From the NCBI RefSeq assembly GCF_014168815.1, contig NZ_AP021975.1, forward strand, positions 1-42,597: DNA of 42,597 nt, given 5' to 3'. This document shows, one piece after another, positions 39,108 through 42,597 of this stretch. The notes under the pieces were generated by a model. That model saw nothing but the letters and a program-made list of their open reading frames with translations, did no database searches and had not been told where the DNA came from. Origin of the DNA: Klebsiella sp. WP3-W18-ESBL-02. GTDB taxonomy: Bacteria > Pseudomonadota > Gammaproteobacteria > Enterobacterales > Enterobacteriaceae. Made by a program: the position numbers and the translations under genes. Position 1 is the stretch's first letter. Every line of letters begins with the position of its first letter.

Positions 39108-39245
39108 GATAAATTAAAAAATAGAGTCGCTGCTATTATTTTAAAGGCATTTGATGTAGCCGCTTTAAATCCAGTAAATACGCCACTCTCTAATAATGCA
39201 TACTAAATCTTACTTAATAATCACAACTGATAATTAAGTTATCAA
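39108..39245 (-). other. Gene-free structured region, possible third small RNA or leader
   Basis: The minus strand has a promoter-like TTGATA (39245-39240), 17 bp, GATTAT (39222-39217). About 20 nt downstream of it an AGAGTGGCG arm can pair imperfectly with CAGCGACTCT about 50 nt later, followed by ATTTTTTAA. It may be a short terminated RNA or a structured leader ahead of the gene at 37937-39007. Confidence 0.3.
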
Positions 39246-39253
39246 TGTCGCAA

Positions 39254-39272
39254 ACAGGGTTTATCACCCTGT
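39254..39272 (-). terminator. Hairpin at end of 39264-39968
   Basis: ACAGGGT (39254-39260) / ACCCTGT (39266-39272) overlapping the stop codon of the methyltransferase-like gene. The tail is weak. Confidence 0.45.
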
Positions 39273-39968
39273 TGCTAAATCTAAATATTCCATTTCTTGA
39301 CGGTATTTTTTAGCTTCATTAATCTTTAAACGATAACTGATTGTCGTTTCATAACCTTGATTGTAATCAGTGATAGCGTTTCTACAGCATAGCTCTATAG
39401 AGTGGATCACCGTATTCATTAGGTTGTTGTACGCCAACTGAGCAAAACAACAGGCTATAGCCACATCATCAAGATCTATGCAAATCATCTTGGTTATCTG
39501 CTGGCCTTGCTCCAGTTTGTATTTAGCTCTTGCGAGTGATAAAGCTCCCATACCACAACACATATCAAGCTCTATGATGTTGACTCTGTTCCCCATCATT
39601 TCGGCAACGGCTGTAGCTACAGAATCAGGTGTGTAAAACTGCCCGTTTCGCTTGGCCTGTGGCGCTCCATCAAGTATGAGTTCACTGTAGATAGGGCTTA
39701 ACAGGTCTGTATACGGATCAGAGACTGATACCAGCTCTATGTATGTCATTATGGCATCACAGATAGCACTGGTGCTTGTTCTTGCGTATACATCCGGCCT
39801 TACCAAGAAATCACCCGTTTCGATCTCAGAGACATAAAGCCGGGTTGTATCCCTTGCGGCGGTAGCTGCCGCAAAAGCAAAGGCTGAAAAGCTTTTGTGT
39901 GTGTTATCACTGATAGCCTGAATCTGTTTAATCAGTTTCTTTTTAAGTAATTCATCTGTTTTTTTCAT
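39264..39968 (-). CDS. N6-adenine methyltransferase-like protein lacking the catalytic motif (234 aa)
   Basis: GQFYTP (109-114), IELDMCCGMGALSLA (132-146) and CIDLDD (163-168) are the AdoMet-binding motifs of HsdM-type methylases. No NPPY/F follows. The plan matches the 231-aa protein at 27895-28590: a helical N-terminal half, then AdoMet motifs, then an early end. It starts right after the stop of the 157-aa gene (TAAATG), so the two are coupled. The gene is more GC-rich than its neighbour. Likely an AdoMet-binding regulator or anti-restriction protein, but that is inference. Confidence 0.7.
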   Translation of the reverse strand: MKKTDELLKKKLIKQIQAISDNTHKSFSAFAFAAATAARDTTRLYVSEIETGDFLVRPDVYARTSTSAICDAIMTYIELVSVSDPYTDLLSPIYSELILDGAPQAKRNGQFYTPDSVATAVAEMMGNRVNIIELDMCCGMGALSLARAKYKLEQGQQITKMICIDLDDVAIACCFAQLAYNNLMNTVIHSIELCCRNAITDYNQGYETTISYRLKINEAKKYRQEMEYLDLATG

Positions 39969-40442
39969 TTAATGCTCCTCTTGTTCATCGTTATCGCATT
40001 TATCAGCTTCAAGCATTTCCAAAACTTGTGAGCAAGCATCTAAATCATCGGAAACATCATTAATAATTAAAGAGTCATTAATGATAAATAGATCTTCTTC
40101 TAAAAGAAACTCGTTTAACTCTTCTTCTGTGTCAAAATGGACTGCTTCATATTCATGATTTTTCCCATAAAAGTTAGTTATTATATTTTCACAAAAACTA
40201 TCTGTTTCTAATGAATCTATAACGTCATTTTGATATGATTCTATATCCTCTAAAACTACATAAACATCTATATCTTCCTCATGAGATTGAAACCCAGCTA
40301 AGTCTTCATATTTAGCTAAACTCTCACAATCAAGTTTTTTTATTCCTTCATAAATGTATTTTGCCAACATATTAGTTGTTATGGTTGCTATTTTAAGAAC
40401 GAGGCTTTGCTCATTTTTTAAAATAATATCTGTTTTTTTCAT
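39969..40442 (-). CDS. Hypothetical acidic protein, full-length relative of 27189-27419 (157 aa)
   Basis: The N-terminal KIATITTNMLAKYIYEGIKKLD helix and VIDSLETDSF are shared with the 76-aa protein at 27189-27419. A very acidic C-terminus (HFDTEEELNEFLLEEDLF onward) is absent from that copy; such acidity could mimic DNA. AAGGAACATTGA precedes the ATG. Coupled to the methyltransferase-like gene downstream. Confidence 0.65.
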   Translation of the reverse strand: MKKTDIILKNEQSLVLKIATITTNMLAKYIYEGIKKLDCESLAKYEDLAGFQSHEEDIDVYVVLEDIESYQNDVIDSLETDSFCENIITNFYGKNHEYEAVHFDTEEELNEFLLEEDLFIINDSLIINDVSDDLDACSQVLEMLEADKCDNDEQEEH

Positions 40443-40462
40443 TCAATGTTCCTTCTTGTTAT

Positions 40463-40918
40463 CTAAATATTTTCTAGATCAACCCAATCGCTAAAATACA
40501 TATGTATATGCCGAGGCCATCTTTTACTTTCATCTCCTGTAAAGTTCTTATAAAACGGTTCATACCAGTTATCCATATGCATAGTGTATGACTCGTGATA
40601 AGGACAGCACCAAGATGTTATTGAGCTAATATTTACATAGCAATCAAACATCCTTGCAATCCCTTCTGAAAAAATTTCTTGATAGAAATGATTAAGTTCA
40701 TCAGATGATTCAAAGAAAATATCAAACCATTCTTTCCTATATCTTTTCGTTTTTATATAATGAGCATCTTCTTCTCTATCATTATTTTTAATAATATCTA
40801 TATTTGATGCACTTCCATATTCACATATGTTTTGAAAATCTTTAACCCAAGCGGTGAGTTTTTCAGCATTTTCTTTCTTAATCTGGATGCTTACAACATT
40901 CAATGACATATAACTCAT
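40463..40918 (-). CDS. Hypothetical protein (151 aa)
   Basis: A soluble protein rich in aromatic residues, with a CCPYHESYTMHMDNWYEPFY segment that could bind metal (adjacent cysteines and histidines). The N-terminal strand VVSIQIKKENAEKLTAWVKDF looks like a ferredoxin-like or swapped-hairpin fold. Its start overlaps the upstream stop (ATGA) and AGAGGAAATAAA precedes it. Function unknown. Confidence 0.6.
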   Translation of the reverse strand: MSYMSLNVVSIQIKKENAEKLTAWVKDFQNICEYGSASNIDIIKNNDREEDAHYIKTKRYRKEWFDIFFESSDELNHFYQEIFSEGIARMFDCYVNISSITSWCCPYHESYTMHMDNWYEPFYKNFTGDESKRWPRHIHMYFSDWVDLENI

Positions 40919-41334
40919 TTTATTTCCTCTTTGTTTTTAATAAGATTCATCACATAATCTACATCTTCACTATCACCGCTAATAACCATCAGCATGTAAT
41001 AGAAATGAGAAAGATAATATTCGAATGAATAGCTAACCATTCTGATATCAAAAACACCATAAAAAAGAGAACACATAGGGTTTACATCATCAAACATGCG
41101 ATTTAACCTTTCTGTCATTTCTTCAATGTAATCATCAGGAGCATATTCATTAACATACTCAAGTAAAAGATACTTAACAGCGAGAAGTTTTATATCAACA
41201 TCTTCTTTACTATCAATGCTGTCTTTTATGTATCTCTCTTTATTTATGTTTAATGATGATTTTCCATCATTCATCCAAACTTTTATCAAGGGACTAACTT
41301 TACTTTCAATCGCGTTCAAAATATCTTCTTTCAT
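40915..41334 (-). CDS. Hypothetical protein (139 aa)
   Basis: An acidic, mostly helical soluble protein (MKEDILNAIESKVSPLIKVW...). AAAAGGAAAATACT precedes the ATG. It forms a coupled pair with 40463-40918 (4-nt overlap) and follows the Dam-like gene by 29 bp. No family recognised. Confidence 0.6.
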   Translation of the reverse strand: MKEDILNAIESKVSPLIKVWMNDGKSSLNINKERYIKDSIDSKEDVDIKLLAVKYLLLEYVNEYAPDDYIEEMTERLNRMFDDVNPMCSLFYGVFDIRMVSYSFEYYLSHFYYMLMVISGDSEDVDYVMNLIKNKEEIK

Positions 41335-41363
41335 AGTATTTTCCTTTTGTTGTTAAAAAATAA

Positions 41364-42275
41364 TTACGCTGCTTTTTGGGTGTGTTCGTGCCTACTCCAC
41401 ATAAGGAGCAAATCGGTAGCTTTAACGGCCTCATAGCCATTCGCTGTTTTCTTACGTCTTCCTGCCGTATAGGTAATGTCAAAACGCACTACAGAGGCAT
41501 CAGAGGCGTGTTCTTCAAAGAAACCATCATTAGCCTCACGGTTAGCTAACCAGACACTACAGCCCCGTTCCTGTTGCTTACGACACCATGAGATCAGTTG
41601 TTGATGGTCTTCATCAGTGAATGCATGGCCATAATCGGCGTAGCTCGCCCGGTAAGGTGGATCACAGTAGATAAAAGCCCCTTCCGGCACATCGAGATCA
41701 GCATAAGAGCCACACTGGATAGATGTTCCCTGCAGGGCTGTATGCCACTCTTTAAGTAGAGAGTAATCAAAGAGGCTTGTTGTATGGTTAAGCAGTCCTG
41801 CAGCCGTTCCGTAGCGGCCTGTTTTGCGTGAAACCTGCCAGATTCCATTGAAGCCGGTTCTGAGCAAAAAGAAGAGCAAAGCAGATGCCCGGACGGTTCC
41901 GATCTGTGCTTTCCAGTATTGTTCCCGGACACGGTAAAAGTGGTAGTTCCTCACTTCCAGAGAACGATAACCAAGATAGACGGCTTCCAGCTCCTGCAGA
42001 TGGGTAATCAGCTCATCATGATCATGCTTGATAGTGTTCAGTAGAGCGATAAGCTCCGGGTTTACGTCATTGATGATTGCCGGGATATGGCTGTAGGTAG
42101 ACTTAACAGACGCAAAGAGAGCGCCAGCGCCAAAAAATGGCTCTACGTATGCGCTTACGCTGTTCAGGTCTGGTAGATAGGTCTGGTAGCTTTTGAGTAG
42201 CTTAGATTTGCCGCCAGCCCACATGTAGAGGGGCTTTAAGCTTAATGATGGGGTGTTTTGGATAGATATAGTCAT
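41364..42275 (-). CDS. dam: Dam-like DNA adenine methyltransferase (D12 class)
   Basis: A 303-aa alpha-class N6-adenine methylase. WAGGKSKLL (19-27) and PFFGAGAL (46-53) bind AdoMet, and DPPY is at 205-208. It is a little longer than chromosomal Dam (about 278 aa) and is most like phage and plasmid D12 methylases, so GATC specificity is likely but not certain. No cognate nuclease lies nearby, so it is an orphan, perhaps protecting the plasmid or tuning methylation-sensitive steps. The region is more GC-rich than its surroundings. GAGGTTGGTTCT precedes the ATG. Confidence 0.9.
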   Translation of the reverse strand: MTISIQNTPSLSLKPLYMWAGGKSKLLKSYQTYLPDLNSVSAYVEPFFGAGALFASVKSTYSHIPAIINDVNPELIALLNTIKHDHDELITHLQELEAVYLGYRSLEVRNYHFYRVREQYWKAQIGTVRASALLFFLLRTGFNGIWQVSRKTGRYGTAAGLLNHTTSLFDYSLLKEWHTALQGTSIQCGSYADLDVPEGAFIYCDPPYRASYADYGHAFTDEDHQQLISWCRKQQERGCSVWLANREANDGFFEEHASDASVVRFDITYTAGRRKKTANGYEAVKATDLLLMWSRHEHTQKAA

Positions 42276-42339
42276 AGAACCAACCTCTAATAGTTAGATC
42301 TGTTCCAAGAAGGAAAATCACGGTCTTTCTTGGAGCAGT

Positions 42340-42357
42340 GCTGGAACCATTTCCAGC
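42340..42357. promoter_or_regulatory. Perfect hairpin upstream of dam
   Basis: GCTGGAA / TTCCAGC with a 4-nt loop. A second, looser inverted repeat (CCAAGAA...TTCTTGG) lies just before it at about 42305-42332. Both are in the 5' region of the dam-like gene and could be operators or RNA structure. Confidence 0.45.
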
Positions 42358-42385
42358 GGTTGGTGCTATACTCATCTATCGAAAG

Positions 42386-42520
42386 ATGACGGCTAAAAGC
42401 CGGTACCTACGTAAGCGTTCGAAGAGCATTGTATTCTTTTTGTTAGCTAATGACTGCTTCGATGTGAACTATCTTATGGATTTCGTTTATGACGATCAAC
42501 TACTTTTTTCACTTTTTTGA
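42386..42520 (+). CDS. Possible small basic protein (44 aa)
   Basis: An open frame starting MTAKSRYLRKRSKSIVFFLL, divergent from dam, in an otherwise gene-free 322-bp stretch (42276-42597). The ribosome site is weak (GAAAG directly before the ATG). It is flanked by small hairpins (CGGCT / AGCCG at about 42390-42402). May be a short gene or chance. Confidence 0.3.
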   Translation: MTAKSRYLRKRSKSIVFFLLANDCFDVNYLMDFVYDDQLLFSLF

Positions 42521-42597
42521 AAATATTTTCTAATTGCGATTGACAGGTAAAAATAAATTGATTACTTAATATCTATCCAGTTAGAAATTAATTAATA

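Noticed and set aside
1..42597. tRNA or rRNA genes
   Set aside because: I saw no cloverleaf-like T-loop (GGTTCGAATCC-type) sequence or rRNA stretch on either strand.

Overview
The window is AT-rich plasmid DNA that looks enterobacterial. It carries an H-NS paralogue, a DinJ/YafQ toxin-antitoxin pair, IncI-like TraX/TraY (DotA) proteins, PilS-like type IVb prepilins, a type III restriction-modification system and a Dam-like methylase. I see no rRNA, tRNA, insertion sequence, CRISPR array or housekeeping gene. Its defining structure is a perfect inverted repeat at 23220-25345, two 1,063-bp arms that meet between bases 24282 and 24283. Different unique DNA lies on each side. This is what two terminal inverted repeats of a linear plasmid look like when joined end to end in a circular map, so 24282/24283 is probably the telomere junction and the window ends are probably an arbitrary cut. 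Non-phage linear plasmids of Enterobacteriaceae (the pBSSB1 type) are the closest known comparison.

Layout. 101-1565: three ankyrin-repeat genes. 1702-1778: a candidate small RNA. 1831-7844: replication, transfer and partition block with a DUF927 AAA+ ATPase, an HUH (MobA/MobL-like) nuclease with a coiled-coil tail, a ribbon-helix-helix ParB-type protein and ParA. 7996-9891: divergent LPD7/coiled-coil protein. 9911-12725: two paralogous unknown proteins and a DUF3800 protein. 12832-16073: TraX-like and DotA/TraY-like membrane proteins. 16244-18304: plus-strand regulators ending in hns. 18357-21463: minus-strand operon of small membrane proteins, two PilS-like prepilins and an ankyrin protein. 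21593-21686: second candidate small RNA. 22463-23159: dinJ-yafQ. 23220-25345: the telomere repeats, each with an identical 85-aa gene. 25335-31157: small membrane proteins, a methyltransferase-like protein and a short prepilin. 31222-36373: res-mod. 36515-39007: three proteins that look like degenerate P-loop relatives. 39264-41334: second methyltransferase-like module and unknowns. 41364-42275: Dam-like methylase.

Three signals cut across the gene list. (1) The roughly 50 bp before the HUH-nuclease gene share three motifs with the telomeres, including the TTTATGGG...CCCATAAA pair that flanks the telomere centre. No tyrosine-recombinase protelomerase is visible, so an HUH nuclease plus AAA+ ATPase acting on hairpin telomeres (as parvovirus Rep does) is a testable model. 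(2) A 15-bp palindrome family, AGTATAGACTATACT, occurs in the par locus, in the telomeres and before an ankyrin gene, and it adjoins the dinJ promoter. This looks like a dispersed centromere/operator set for the RHH protein. (3) Two short promoter-to-terminator units on the plus strand carry TTCATAATGT, the antisense of a start region (ACATTATGAA) used by many genes here. One matches the start of the TraX-like gene over 17 nt. They may be plasmid-encoded small RNAs that control many plasmid genes.
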